Assembly: GCA_037045185.1 (NCBI GenBank)
Contig: JBAOHQ010000010.1
Location: forward strand, 147,038-211,037
DNA: 64,000 bases
Origin: JAKOUY01 sp037045185
GTDB taxonomy: Bacteria > Actinomycetota > Acidimicrobiia > Acidimicrobiales > Ilumatobacteraceae
Direction: 5' to 3'
Positions 15,701-25,705 of the stretch are shown in pieces. Numbering within the stretch: the first letter of the stretch is position 1; each line of letters begins with the position of its first letter. The translations under genes were made by a program, and so were the position numbers. The notes beneath the pieces are model-generated. The model worked only from the letters and a program-made list of their open reading frames with translations, searched no databases and was not told the origin of the DNA.

Positions 15701-18214
15701 ATGCGCCGCCTCTCCCTCGTGGTCACCGTCTCCGTCATCGCCGCCGTGGCAACCGTCAATGTGGCCAGTCCCACCCAGGCCAGCACCCCTGGCACCGCGG
15801 TGGGCACGGGTGGCTATCACGCAACCATCCAGCGCACGACCGACGGCGTGCCACACATTTCCGGCGCCACCATCGGCGATGCCCTCTTCGGCCAGGGATA
15901 CGCCAACGCCGAGGATCACGGCTGCACGCTGGCGGACGCGATGCTGACGCCACTCGGCCGGAGGGCTGCCACCTTCGGTGCCGGCACCGACGACGCCAAC
16001 GTCACCAGCGACCTGGCCTGGCGCAGCATCGGCCTGGCCGACCTGGCCACCGCTGACTTCGCCACCGCCAGCGACGGGGCAAGGACGATGATCACCGCCT
16101 ACGCCGACGGGTGGAACCGCTACCTCGCCCAGCACGGGACGTTCACCGGGTGGTGCGCCGGGCAGGACTGGGTTCGCCCGATCACACCGGCCGAGTTGTA
16201 CGTCTACGGCCGGTGGGTCGCCCTGCTGGCCAGCAGCGTGTCCGTGGCCCGGATGATCCCGACGGCCGAGCCACCGCCGGCGGCGACACCAGCCGGTGCG
16301 CCCGGCACCTCGGCAGACGGCATCACCGACGAGACCCGGTTCGCCGACGCGCTCGCCGGCATCGCCCCACCGACCGCCAGCAACGCCTGGGCCGTGGGCA
16401 AGGAGGCCGTGACAGGCACGTCCGGCGGGATGCTCATCGGCAACCCGCACTTCCCATGGGAGGGCTCGCTGCGGTTCTGGGAACTGCAGCTGACCGTGCC
16501 CGGGACGATGAACATCTACGGGGCGATGCTGATCGGGCTGCCGGGCGTCGGCGTTGGCTTCACCGAGGGGTTCGCCTGGAGCCACACCGTGTCGGCGGGT
16601 AGCCGCCTCACCGGGTACCTGCTCGACCTCGACCCGGCCGATCCAACCCGCTACCTGGTGGACGGTGTCTCGACACCGATGACGTCCACGAACTACTCGG
16701 TGGAGGTCCGCCAGCCCGACGGAACCACCACCACGATCACCAAGACGCTGTGGCACAGCGAGTACGGGCCGATGCTGAACTTTCCCGGCCTCGGCTGGTC
16801 GACCACCAAGGCCCTGTCCTACCGCGACGCCAACCTGAACAACGACGAGTTCGTCGACCAGTACCTGGCGATGGACACCGCGACGACCTTCGACCAGTTC
16901 GTCGACGCCCATCGCACCCATCAAGGTGTCCCGCTGTTCAACACGATCGCCGTCAGCAGCGACGGGCGGGCGTGGTACGCCGACACGTCGGCCACGCCGC
17001 GCCTGTCGGCCGCCGCAGAGGCCAAGTACCGCGAGGCGCTGGCGTCCGATCCGATCACCAAGATCGCCAAGGCCAACGGCTTCATCCTGCTGAACGGCTC
17101 CGACAGCACCTTCCGCTGGGAGGAAGTCGACGGCGCCCGCGACCCAGGCCTGCAGCCGTTCACCGAGATGCCGATGGTCGAGCGCAGCGACTACGTGTTC
17201 AACGCCAACGACAGCTTCTGGATGCCACACGCCACCCAGATGCTGACCGGCGCCTACTCCATCCTCCACGGCCAGGAGGGCACCGCCCGATCGCTGCGGA
17301 CACGGGAGAACGCGTTCGTCCTCCAGGAGGGGGCGGCGGGACCGGCGGGCGCCGACGGCACCTGGACCGGCGAGGAGTTGCGCGCCGCGGCGATGTACAA
17401 CCGTGCCGGGTCGGCGCGACTGCTGCGTGCCGACGTTGCTGCTCGCTGCGCTGGCGCCACGGTGGTTGCGGTTCCGCAGCTCGACGGCGCAGACGGCGCC
17501 GTTGCGCTGCCGGCAGAGTCCGTGGACATCGCCCCGGCCTGCGCCGTGCTCACCAACTGGAACGGGTTCTTCAACACGGACAGCGTCGGCGCGGTGCTGT
17601 GGCACGAGTTCTTCTCGGCGCTCAACCGAGACACCGAGGGTGGGCTCGCCAACGTGTGGGCGGTCCCCTTCGATCCTGCCGATCCGTTGAACACGCCGTC
17701 GGGGTTGAAGCCGGCCGCCGACCCGAACCAGGACACGGTGCTGATCTCGCTGGCGCGAGCCGTGCAGACGCTCACCAAGGCCGGGCGGGCCGTGGACGTG
17801 AAGCTGGGTGACGTGCAGTTCGCCATCCGCGGCACCGAGCAGGGTGGGGAACGCATCGGTCTGGGAGGCGGGACCGGTCCCGACGGGCTGACCAACGTGA
17901 TCGACTACGCCAAGCCGGTCAACACCAGCGAGCCCGTGGCCGCGCCTGGGGCCACGTTGGTACCCGGATCGGACCTTCGACCCGAGGGCTACCCGATCGA
18001 CCGCGGCACGAGCTTCCTGTTCAACGTCGACTTCACCTCGGGCACGCCGCAGGCCTACACGATCCTCACCTACGGCGAGACGGGTGATCGCACGTCACCG
18101 CTGTTCACCGTGCAGACCAAGCGGTTCGCGGCCAAGGACTGGCGCAAGGTGGCCTTCACCGCGGCGGACATCGCCGCCGATCCGGCGCTGACCACGATCA
18201 CGGTCGAGGGCTGA
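15701..18214 (+). CDS. Penicillin acylase-family Ntn hydrolase, secreted
   Basis: 837-aa secreted amidase of the penicillin acylase / acyl-homoserine-lactone acylase / aculeacin acylase family. Residues 1-27 are a signal peptide. Early motifs are DGVPHISGATIGDALFGQGY and the Arg-containing alpha-chain segment. The maturation site is around PPTASNAWAVG with Ser 227 as predicted N-terminal nucleophile after self-cleavage, followed by GGMLIGNPHFPW and, later, the beta-chain YGPMLN and NDEFVDQYLAM. It hydrolyses amide bonds of acylated substrates outside the membrane; possible uses are quorum quenching or lipopeptide/antibiotic breakdown. The TetR operator just upstream implies induction by a substrate-like ligand. 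Confidence 0.88.
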   Translation: MRRLSLVVTVSVIAAVATVNVASPTQASTPGTAVGTGGYHATIQRTTDGVPHISGATIGDALFGQGYANAEDHGCTLADAMLTPLGRRAATFGAGTDDANVTSDLAWRSIGLADLATADFATASDGARTMITAYADGWNRYLAQHGTFTGWCAGQDWVRPITPAELYVYGRWVALLASSVSVARMIPTAEPPPAATPAGAPGTSADGITDETRFADALAGIAPPTASNAWAVGKEAVTGTSGGMLIGNPHFPWEGSLRFWELQLTVPGTMNIYGAMLIGLPGVGVGFTEGFAWSHTVSAGSRLTGYLLDLDPADPTRYLVDGVSTPMTSTNYSVEVRQPDGTTTTITKTLWHSEYGPMLNFPGLGWSTTKALSYRDANLNNDEFVDQYLAMDTATTFDQFVDAHRTHQGVPLFNTIAVSSDGRAWYADTSATPRLSAAAEAKYREALASDPITKIAKANGFILLNGSDSTFRWEEVDGARDPGLQPFTEMPMVERSDYVFNANDSFWMPHATQMLTGAYSILHGQEGTARSLRTRENAFVLQEGAAGPAGADGTWTGEELRAAAMYNRAGSARLLRADVAARCAGATVVAVPQLDGADGAVALPAESVDIAPACAVLTNWNGFFNTDSVGAVLWHEFFSALNRDTEGGLANVWAVPFDPADPLNTPSGLKPAADPNQDTVLISLARAVQTLTKAGRAVDVKLGDVQFAIRGTEQGGERIGLGGGTGPDGLTNVIDYAKPVNTSEPVAAPGATLVPGSDLRPEGYPIDRGTSFLFNVDFTSGTPQAYTILTYGETGDRTSPLFTVQTKRFAAKDWRKVAFTAADIAADPALTTITVEG

Positions 18215-18802
18215 TCAGCCTCGCCCCGGCCGGCGTTCACATCCGATGATGTGATCGTCGACGAGGCCCATCGACTGCATGAACGCGTACATCGTGGTGG
18301 GCCCGACGAAGGTCCAGCCGCGCCGTTTGAGGTCCTTGCTCATCGCCACCGACTCGGCGCTGGCGGCCGGCAGGTGGCCGGCGGCGTCGAGCCCCGCCGA
18401 GCGCGTGCTGCGGTACTGCGACACGTAGGCATGCACCGAGCCGAACTCGGCGATCATCTCCAGCGCCCGCCCGGCGTTGTTGACGGCCGAGGTGATCTTG
18501 CCGCGATGGCGGACGATGCCCGCGTCACCGAGCAGGCGTTGCACGTCCGCCTCGCCGAAGCCGGCCACGGTAGCGACATCGAATCCGGCGAAGGCCCGGC
18601 GGAAGTTGTCGCGCTTGCGCAGGATGGTCAGCCACGACAACCCGGACTGGAAGCCCTCCAGGCACAGCTTCTCGAACAGGCGGTTGTCGGCAGTCCACGG
18701 GTGGCCCCACTCGTCGTCGTGGTAGGCGACGTACAGCGGGTCGTCGCCGCACCACCAGCAGCGCACGACACCGTCAGGTCCGGTTCGCAGTCGATCGGTC
18801 AC
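18215..18802 (-). CDS. tag: DNA-3-methyladenine glycosylase I
   Basis: Base-excision repair enzyme removing 3-methyladenine. The 195-aa protein shows the family signature: VRCWWCGDDPLYVAYHDDEWG near the N-terminus (zinc Cys and aromatic base pocket), FEKLCLEGFQSGLSWLTIL, the helix-hairpin-helix IVRHRGKITSAVNNA, and GPTTMYAFMQSMGLVDDH with the C-terminal zinc His/Cys. GTG 18802 is chosen because homology begins just after it and CAGGCT lies 6 nt upstream. Its stop abuts the acylase stop. Confidence 0.92.
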   Translation of the reverse strand: MTDRLRTGPDGVVRCWWCGDDPLYVAYHDDEWGHPWTADNRLFEKLCLEGFQSGLSWLTILRKRDNFRRAFAGFDVATVAGFGEADVQRLLGDAGIVRHRGKITSAVNNAGRALEMIAEFGSVHAYVSQYRSTRSAGLDAAGHLPAASAESVAMSKDLKRRGWTFVGPTTMYAFMQSMGLVDDHIIGCERRPGRG

Positions 18803-18938
18803 CGTCCCAGCCTGGCACGGCACCGACGGGTATCAGGCGGGGCGAAGCCGAGTCTCTGCCCGGAACCGGATGGGTTAGCGTCACGTACAGATCGTGCGGG
18901 GCGCCGAAACGCCCCTCGGGCAACGACGGAAGGTGACC

Positions 18939-20117
18939 GTGGGACTGATCAACAAGCTGCGCAACGAGCTCGTCGACATCATCGAGTGGATCGACGACTC
19001 GCGCACCACGCTGGCCTGGCGCTTCCCGCGCTATCAGAACGAGATCAAGAACGGCGCCCAGCTCATCGTCCGTGAAGGGCAGATGGCGGTGTTCGTGTAC
19101 CGCGGCCAGCTTGCCGACACCTTCGTGCCCGGCCACTACGAGCTCACCACCGAGAACCTCCCGCTGCTGTCCACCCTGCAGGGCTGGAAGTACGGCTTCG
19201 ACAGCCCGTTCCGCAGCGAGGTGTACTTCATCAACACCCGGCCGGTGACGAGCCTGCGGTGGGGCACCCCCACCCCGGTGACCGTGCGTGACCCGGACTT
19301 CAAGATGGTCCAGGTGCGGGCCAACGGCCTGTGCGTGGTGAAGATCAAGGACGTCGAGATCTTCCTGCGCGAGGTCATCGGCACCGACAGCCAGGTGGAC
19401 GCCGAGGAGATCGCCGAACTGCTGCGCCGGGTGATCGCCCTGGCCTTCAATGACATGGTCATGGCCAGTGGGCTGGGGGCCATCGACCTCCAGGGCCGCC
19501 AGGTGGAGCTGTCCGCCAAGTTCCGCGACTTCGTCGCCGAACGGGTGGACGACGAGTACGGCCTGGAGATCCCGGAGATCACCATGACGATCTCGCTGCC
19601 CGACGAGATCACCCAGGCGATGACCCGTGGCGTGGCCAAGGGAGTGGAGGAGGCCGGCTACCTGGACAACGTCGGCCCGATGGACCGCTTGGCGCAGTCC
19701 CGTGCCGCCGACGCGATGCTGGCCGCCGCCAGCAACCCGGGCGGCTCGGCCATGGGCGACATGATGCAGATGGGCATGGGCATGGCGATGGCTTCGCAGA
19801 TGGCCCAAACCATGGGCGCCGGGCTGGGTGGCGCACCCGCCGCCGCGCCCGCCGCGGCCGCCCCGCCCCCGCTGCCCGGCCAGGTGATGTACCACGTGGA
19901 CATGGGCGGACAACCCGGCGGGCCCTACAGCGTCGATCAGATCCGCGCCGGCGTGCAGGCCGGGCAGGTCACGCCCGCCACGCTGGTGTGGACCACCGGC
20001 ATGGCTGCGTGGGCGGCCGCCAACACCGTCCCGGCCCTCGCCGCGCTGTTCGCTGCCCCGCCACCGCTCCCGCCGAACGCGGCGACGCCCCCACCCATGC
20101 CCGGCGCCCCCGGCTGA
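18939..20117 (+). CDS. SPFH-domain protein with C-terminal GYF_2 domain
   Basis: 392-aa protein. Residues about 30-250 form an SPFH/Band-7-like domain of the virion-core/YdjI group (GAQLIVREGQMAVFVYRGQ, PGHYELTTENLPLLSTLQGW, VYFINTRPVTSLRWGTPTPV). A Met/Gly-rich linker follows, then a GYF_2 (DUF4339) module at about 315-370 (GGPYSVDQIRAGVQAGQV...LVWTTGMAAWAAAN) and a proline-rich end. SPFH proteins form membrane-associated scaffolds. The start is GTG 18939, 5-6 nt after GGAAGG; TAGCGT at 18876-18881 is a likely -10. It leads a three-gene operon with a zinc-ribbon protein and a membrane-helix protein, suggesting one membrane-linked complex. Confidence 0.85.
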   Translation: MGLINKLRNELVDIIEWIDDSRTTLAWRFPRYQNEIKNGAQLIVREGQMAVFVYRGQLADTFVPGHYELTTENLPLLSTLQGWKYGFDSPFRSEVYFINTRPVTSLRWGTPTPVTVRDPDFKMVQVRANGLCVVKIKDVEIFLREVIGTDSQVDAEEIAELLRRVIALAFNDMVMASGLGAIDLQGRQVELSAKFRDFVAERVDDEYGLEIPEITMTISLPDEITQAMTRGVAKGVEEAGYLDNVGPMDRLAQSRAADAMLAAASNPGGSAMGDMMQMGMGMAMASQMAQTMGAGLGGAPAAAPAAAAPPPLPGQVMYHVDMGGQPGGPYSVDQIRAGVQAGQVTPATLVWTTGMAAWAAANTVPALAALFAAPPPLPPNAATPPPMPGAPG

Positions 20118-20118
20118 C

Positions 20119-21413
20119 ATGGACACGCCTCCGCCCATCCCCGGCCCCCCGCCGCCGCCCGTTCCCGGGCCGCCGCCCGTTCCGCCGCCGCCTCCCGTGT
20201 CCGGGCCGCCGCCGGTTCCGCCGCCTCCTACCGATCGACCGGCGCCGCCGCCTCCGCCGCCCGGCGCAGCGACCGCCCCGGCCCCCACGTCCCCACCACC
20301 CAACTCGGCGCGAGCCTTCCTGCACAGCACCGAACAGACCCGCACCTACCCGTGCCAGGCGTGCGGCGGCGAACTGGCCTTCGACATTGCCTCCCAGAAG
20401 CTGAGATGCCAAGCGTGCGGCAACCTCCACGACCTGGCCGGCTCGGCCCAGCCGGTCCAGGAGCGTGACGTCCGCGCCACGCTCGCCAGTGGCCTGGCCG
20501 GGCGGGTGGCCTCCCAGGCTCAGGAGAAAGAGATCGTCTGCCAGAGCTGCGGCGGCCACACCACCTTCACCGGCAGCCTCACCGCCGACCGCTGCCCGTA
20601 CTGCGCGACGCCCATCCAGCGCGACGACGTGCACAACGCCCCGGAGCGCCTCCCGGTGGACGCCGTGGTGCCGTTCCAGGTGGACGCCAAGCAGGCCAAG
20701 ACGCTGATCGAGTCGTGGATCAACAGCCGCTGGTTCGCCCCCAGCGAGTTCAAGACCTACAACCGCACGGGCTCGTTCTCCAGCGTGTACATGGCCTACT
20801 TCACCTACGACGCCGAGACCGACACCGAGTACACCGGCGAGCGCGGCGTCAACCGCCAGGTCCAGGTGGGCAGCGGCGACGACACCCGCTGGGAGACACG
20901 CACCGACTGGTATCACGTGTCCGGCGACGTGCACAACAGCTTCGACGACATCACCGTGTTCGCCAACGACGACTTCGACGCCAAGCGGATCGCCAAGCTC
21001 GAACCGTGGCCCACCAAGGAGGCCAAGCCGTACTCACCGGAGTTCGTGGCCGGACACCTGTGCCGCACCTACGACCGTGGCATGGACGAGTGCCTGTCGG
21101 ACGCTCGAGAGGACGATGGAGTCCGAGATCACCACCACGGTGCGCCGGGACATCGGCGGGGATCAGCGAGCGCGTCCACCAGGTCCGCACCGACTGGCGG
21201 ACGCTGACCTACAAGCACATCCTCCTGCCCATCTGGCTGCTCACCGTGATCTACCAGGAGCGCCCGTTCCAGGTGTTCATCAACGGTGTCACTGGTGAGG
21301 TCCAGGGCCAGCGGCCGTTCAGCCGGGTCAAGCTGGCACTGGCCATCGCCGCCGGTGTGGTCCTGCTCATCCTGATCCTCGTGCTGGTGATGGCGATGAA
21401 GAAGAAACGATGA
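20119..21413 (+). CDS. Zinc-ribbon protein with C-terminal membrane helix (two frameshifts)
   Basis: Starts at ATG 20119 directly after the SPFH gene. Residues 1-60 are almost pure proline with Pro-Val-Gly interruptions. Then come zinc ribbons: YPCQACGGELAFD / LRCQACGN and VCQSCGGHTTF / RCPYCATP. A conserved domain follows (LPVDAVVPFQVDAKQAKTLIE...WFAPSEFK...YMAYFTYDA). Two single-base shifts near 21106 and 21165 are needed to reach MESEITTTVRRDIGG, then RTLTYKHILLPIWLL and a C-terminal transmembrane helix (ALAIAAGVVLLILILVLVMA). Proteins of this kind are often labelled TFIIB-type zinc ribbon or helicase-like without evidence of helicase activity. They commonly accompany SPFH proteins. Confidence 0.8.
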
Positions 21414-21892
21414 TCTGGGTCGTTCTGGTGGTCCTGGTGGCTGTTGCCGCGGCGGCCGCCGGGGTGGGCGCGCTGGCGGTCTCTGCCCGGCGGAAGTACG
21501 CCGCGGCCAACCAAATCGTGCCCGGCTCACCCTCGGCCGCCCCAGCCGAGTGGGCCGGGGCGCACAGCCCGCAAGCCAAGCTGCACCGCCGCCTTGTTGC
21601 CGCCACGGCAGCCGCCAGGGCGGCGAACTCCTCGGCCACGGCGCTGGCGACGGTGCAGGCCACGGCGCTGGCCATCGACGACCGGCTGATCGCCGCCGCC
21701 GCGTTGCCCGCCGCACACCGGGACTCGGCCGTCGCGCAGGTGGCGCCCTTCGTCGCGCGGTTGGAGGCCACGGTCGCCGAACTGGGCTCGATCACGGCCG
21801 GCGCGGACTCGGTGGACGCCCGCCTGACCGAGACCCAGCGGTGCATCACCGCCCTCCAAGAGTCCCACCGCGAGCTCGACGCCCTCCCCTGA
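21410..21892 (+). CDS. Small membrane-anchored helical protein, unknown
   Basis: 160 aa; starts at ATG 21410, overlapping the stop of the zinc-ribbon gene as ATGA. One N-terminal transmembrane helix (residues 2-26, IWVVLVVLVAVAAAAAGVG) is followed by an Ala-rich region predicted to be helical, possibly coiled-coil (about 55-155). No catalytic motif is seen. Third gene of the SPFH operon; probably a membrane partner of the SPFH protein. Confidence 0.7.
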   Translation: MIWVVLVVLVAVAAAAAGVGALAVSARRKYAAANQIVPGSPSAAPAEWAGAHSPQAKLHRRLVAATAAARAANSSATALATVQATALAIDDRLIAAAALPAAHRDSAVAQVAPFVARLEATVAELGSITAGADSVDARLTETQRCITALQESHRELDALP

Positions 21893-21901
21893 CCCCCCAC
21901 C

Positions 21902-21951
21902 GCTTTCATGAGGATGATTGGCGAAACCACCGCAACAATCCTCATGAAAGC
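21902..21951. terminator. 14-bp inverted repeat after the SPFH operon
   Basis: Arms 21902-21915 (GCTTTCATGAGGAT) and 21938-21951 are perfect inverted copies with a 22-nt loop. It sits 10 nt after the last gene of the operon, so it is a likely terminator or mRNA-stabilising hairpin, though no U-run follows. The core TTCATGAGG also occurs in the hairpin near 57.1 kb. Confidence 0.6.
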
Positions 21952-21977
21952 TCGGGGCGAGCGGCCAGAATGCTGCG

Positions 21978-23711
21978 ATGACCGACACATCTCGTGATCC
22001 GATGGCCGCGGCGATGGCCGATCTGGCGGCCACGGCGTTCACCATGTCCACCATTGAGGTCCGCGGGGTGCCGATGCGGGTCTTCGACGCCGCGCCGGCC
22101 AACGTCCGCCAGCTGTTCGGCCTGTCGGCAGGGCACGGCGGCAAGGACTACCTGGTGTACGAGGACGAGCGGCTCACCTACGCCGAGGTCCATGCGATGG
22201 TCCGCTCGCTGGCCGGGGTACTGCACGACACCTACGGCGTGCGCCGCGGCGACCGCGTCGCGGTGGCGATGCGCAACTATCCGGAGTGGGTGATCAGCTA
22301 CTGGGCGATCATCAGCCTGGGCGCGGCCTGCGTGGGGCTGAACGCCTGGTGGACCGCGGCCGAGATGGAGTACGGCCTGTCCGACTCACGGCCACGCGTG
22401 GTGATCGTCGACGGCGAGCGCCTGGCGCGACTCGCCCCCATCCTCGAGGGGCTGCGCGCCGGGGGGCCGATGTCGGTCATCGCCGCCCGCGCCGATGGCG
22501 AGGCGTTGCCCGACGACACCGTTCGCTGGACCGACGTGGTGACCATCGACGGTGCCCCGGCGACGCTGCCCGACGCCGAGATCGACCCCGACGACGACGC
22601 CTGCATCTTCTACACGTCGGGCACCACCGGGTTCCCCAAGGGCGCCCAGCTCACCCACCGCGGCTGCGTGACGAACCTGATGAACATCGCCTTCATGGCC
22701 GCGGCGGCGCAGGCGGCCGATGCTGCGGTGGCAGCGACCGCCGGAGGGCCCAGCCCGGCGCCAGCGCCGGGCGCCCCGGCGTTCATGGCCGCCACCCCGC
22801 TGTTCCACGTCACCGCCAACAACTGCGTGCTGTACCCGGCGACGCTGGTGGGCGGCAAGCTCGTGTTGATGCACCGCTGGGACGTCGCTCGGGCGATCGA
22901 GCTCATCGAACGGGAGCGGATCACCAACTTCGCCGGTGTCCCGTCGATGGGCCGCGAGCTGATCACTCACCCGAACTGGGCCACCAGCGACACGTCGTCG
23001 ATCGTCGGGCTGTCGGGCGGTGGCGCGCCCGTTCCCCCCGACCAGGTGGACAAGATCGCCGACAAGGTCAACGACCGGGCGCCCACCACCGGCTACGGCC
23101 TCACCGAGACCACCGGAATCGTCACCGCGAACTACGGCGGCAGCTACCGGCGTAAGCCGGCGTCGTGCGGCCCGGTGGTGCCGACGCTCGACGCCAAGCT
23201 GGTGGACGAGGCCGGCAACGACCTGGCCCCCTCCCCCGACGTCACGGGCGAGTTGTGCGTGCGAGGGTCGATCGTGATCAAGGGGTACCTCAACCGCCCG
23301 GAGGACACCGCGGCGGCGATCCGCGACGGATGGTTCCGTACCGGTGACATCGCTCGCATCGACGCCGACGGGTTCGTCTACATCGTCGACCGAGCCAAGG
23401 ACATGGTGCTGCGCGGTGGCGAGAACGTGTACGGCAGCGAGGTGGAAGCGGCCATCTACCAGCACGACGCGGTGGCCGAGGCGGCAGTCTTCGGTGTCCC
23501 CGACGAACGCTTGGGCGAGGCCGTCGCCGTCGCCGTCGTGCCCCAGCACGGGCGGGCGGTGACGGCCGCGGAACTGGTGGAGTTCCTTGCGCCGAGGCTG
23601 GCCAAGCACAAGATCCCCGAGCACATCTACATCCTCGACGAGCCCCTGCCGCGCAACGCCAGCGGCAAGTTCCTCAAGCGCGAGCTGCGCAAGCAGCTCA
23701 CCGGCTACTGA
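21978..23711 (+). CDS. Acyl-CoA synthetase (AMP-forming, FadD-like)
   Basis: 577-aa adenylate-forming enzyme that activates a carboxylic acid to its CoA thioester. Core motif YTSGTTGFPKGAQLTH begins near residue 212; later TGYGLTETTG, GWFRTGDIARIDADGFVYIVDR, KDMVLRGGENVYGSEVE and a C-terminal NASGKFLKREL catalytic Lys complete the family set. The N-terminal domain (YEDERLTYAEVHAMVRSLA) is typical of FadD/class I acyl-CoA synthetases. Substrate chain length is not predictable. ATG 21978 has CAGAAT 6 nt upstream. Confidence 0.92.
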   Translation: MTDTSRDPMAAAMADLAATAFTMSTIEVRGVPMRVFDAAPANVRQLFGLSAGHGGKDYLVYEDERLTYAEVHAMVRSLAGVLHDTYGVRRGDRVAVAMRNYPEWVISYWAIISLGAACVGLNAWWTAAEMEYGLSDSRPRVVIVDGERLARLAPILEGLRAGGPMSVIAARADGEALPDDTVRWTDVVTIDGAPATLPDAEIDPDDDACIFYTSGTTGFPKGAQLTHRGCVTNLMNIAFMAAAAQAADAAVAATAGGPSPAPAPGAPAFMAATPLFHVTANNCVLYPATLVGGKLVLMHRWDVARAIELIERERITNFAGVPSMGRELITHPNWATSDTSSIVGLSGGGAPVPPDQVDKIADKVNDRAPTTGYGLTETTGIVTANYGGSYRRKPASCGPVVPTLDAKLVDEAGNDLAPSPDVTGELCVRGSIVIKGYLNRPEDTAAAIRDGWFRTGDIARIDADGFVYIVDRAKDMVLRGGENVYGSEVEAAIYQHDAVAEAAVFGVPDERLGEAVAVAVVPQHGRAVTAAELVEFLAPRLAKHKIPEHIYILDEPLPRNASGKFLKRELRKQLTGY

Positions 23712-23776
23712 GCTGCCGGTGGCTTGGCCGACACCCGGCGAACACCAGCGAACACCGGCGCCGGCCCGAACGATGA

Positions 23777-25354
<1,578 letters not shown>

Positions 25355-25361
25355 CACGGGC

Positions 25362-25367
25362 ATCGTA
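25362..25367 (-). promoter_or_regulatory. -10 hexamer TACGAT upstream of the mutase gene
   Basis: On the minus strand TACGAT is followed by 7 nt and ATG 25354; the more upstream ATG 25363 overlaps the hexamer itself and is therefore unlikely to be the start. Confidence 0.55.
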
Positions 25368-25523
25368 CGGCGCGACCGGCCACCCGCCCGCATGCACGGG
25401 TATCGGGCGCGAGCCACGGCGAGGTACCCCCGGCGCTGCGAAATAGGTCAAACACCCGATGTGCCCCGCTACCTCAGGCAGGCACCGTGACGGATGTCGA
25501 ATTGCGATCCAGGAGCAGCCGTC

Positions 25524-25670
25524 ATGTACAACGAACCGTTCATCCACGCCGAGATCAACTACCGCCGCACCCTGCTGCGCGAGGCGTGGATGCCACGCCG
25601 CCGGATCTCCCGGCTCATCCCGATCTGGATGCTGACCGACCTGGGCCGGGCCGACCGGGCCGACGGCTGA
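25524..25670 (+). CDS. Small basic protein (48 aa), unknown
   Basis: Short frame beginning MYNEPFIHAEINYRRTLLRE at ATG 25524, with AGGAG 8 nt upstream as a clear ribosome binding site, and ending TGA 25668-25670. It is rich in Arg and contains the hydrophobic run LIPIWML. Similar short Arg-rich peptides near regulators occur in actinobacteria, but I cannot assign a family. It lies 35 bp before the LuxR regulator and may be co-transcribed with it. Confidence 0.5.
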   Translation: MYNEPFIHAEINYRRTLLREAWMPRRRISRLIPIWMLTDLGRADRADG

Positions 25671-25705
25671 GCCCCTCACTGGGATTCCTCGGTCATGATG
25701 TGTCG

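Noticed and set aside
15671..17605. 644-aa minus-strand open frame opposite the acylase gene
   Set aside because: The plus-strand acylase has clear family motifs and a signal peptide over the same bases; the antisense frame has none.
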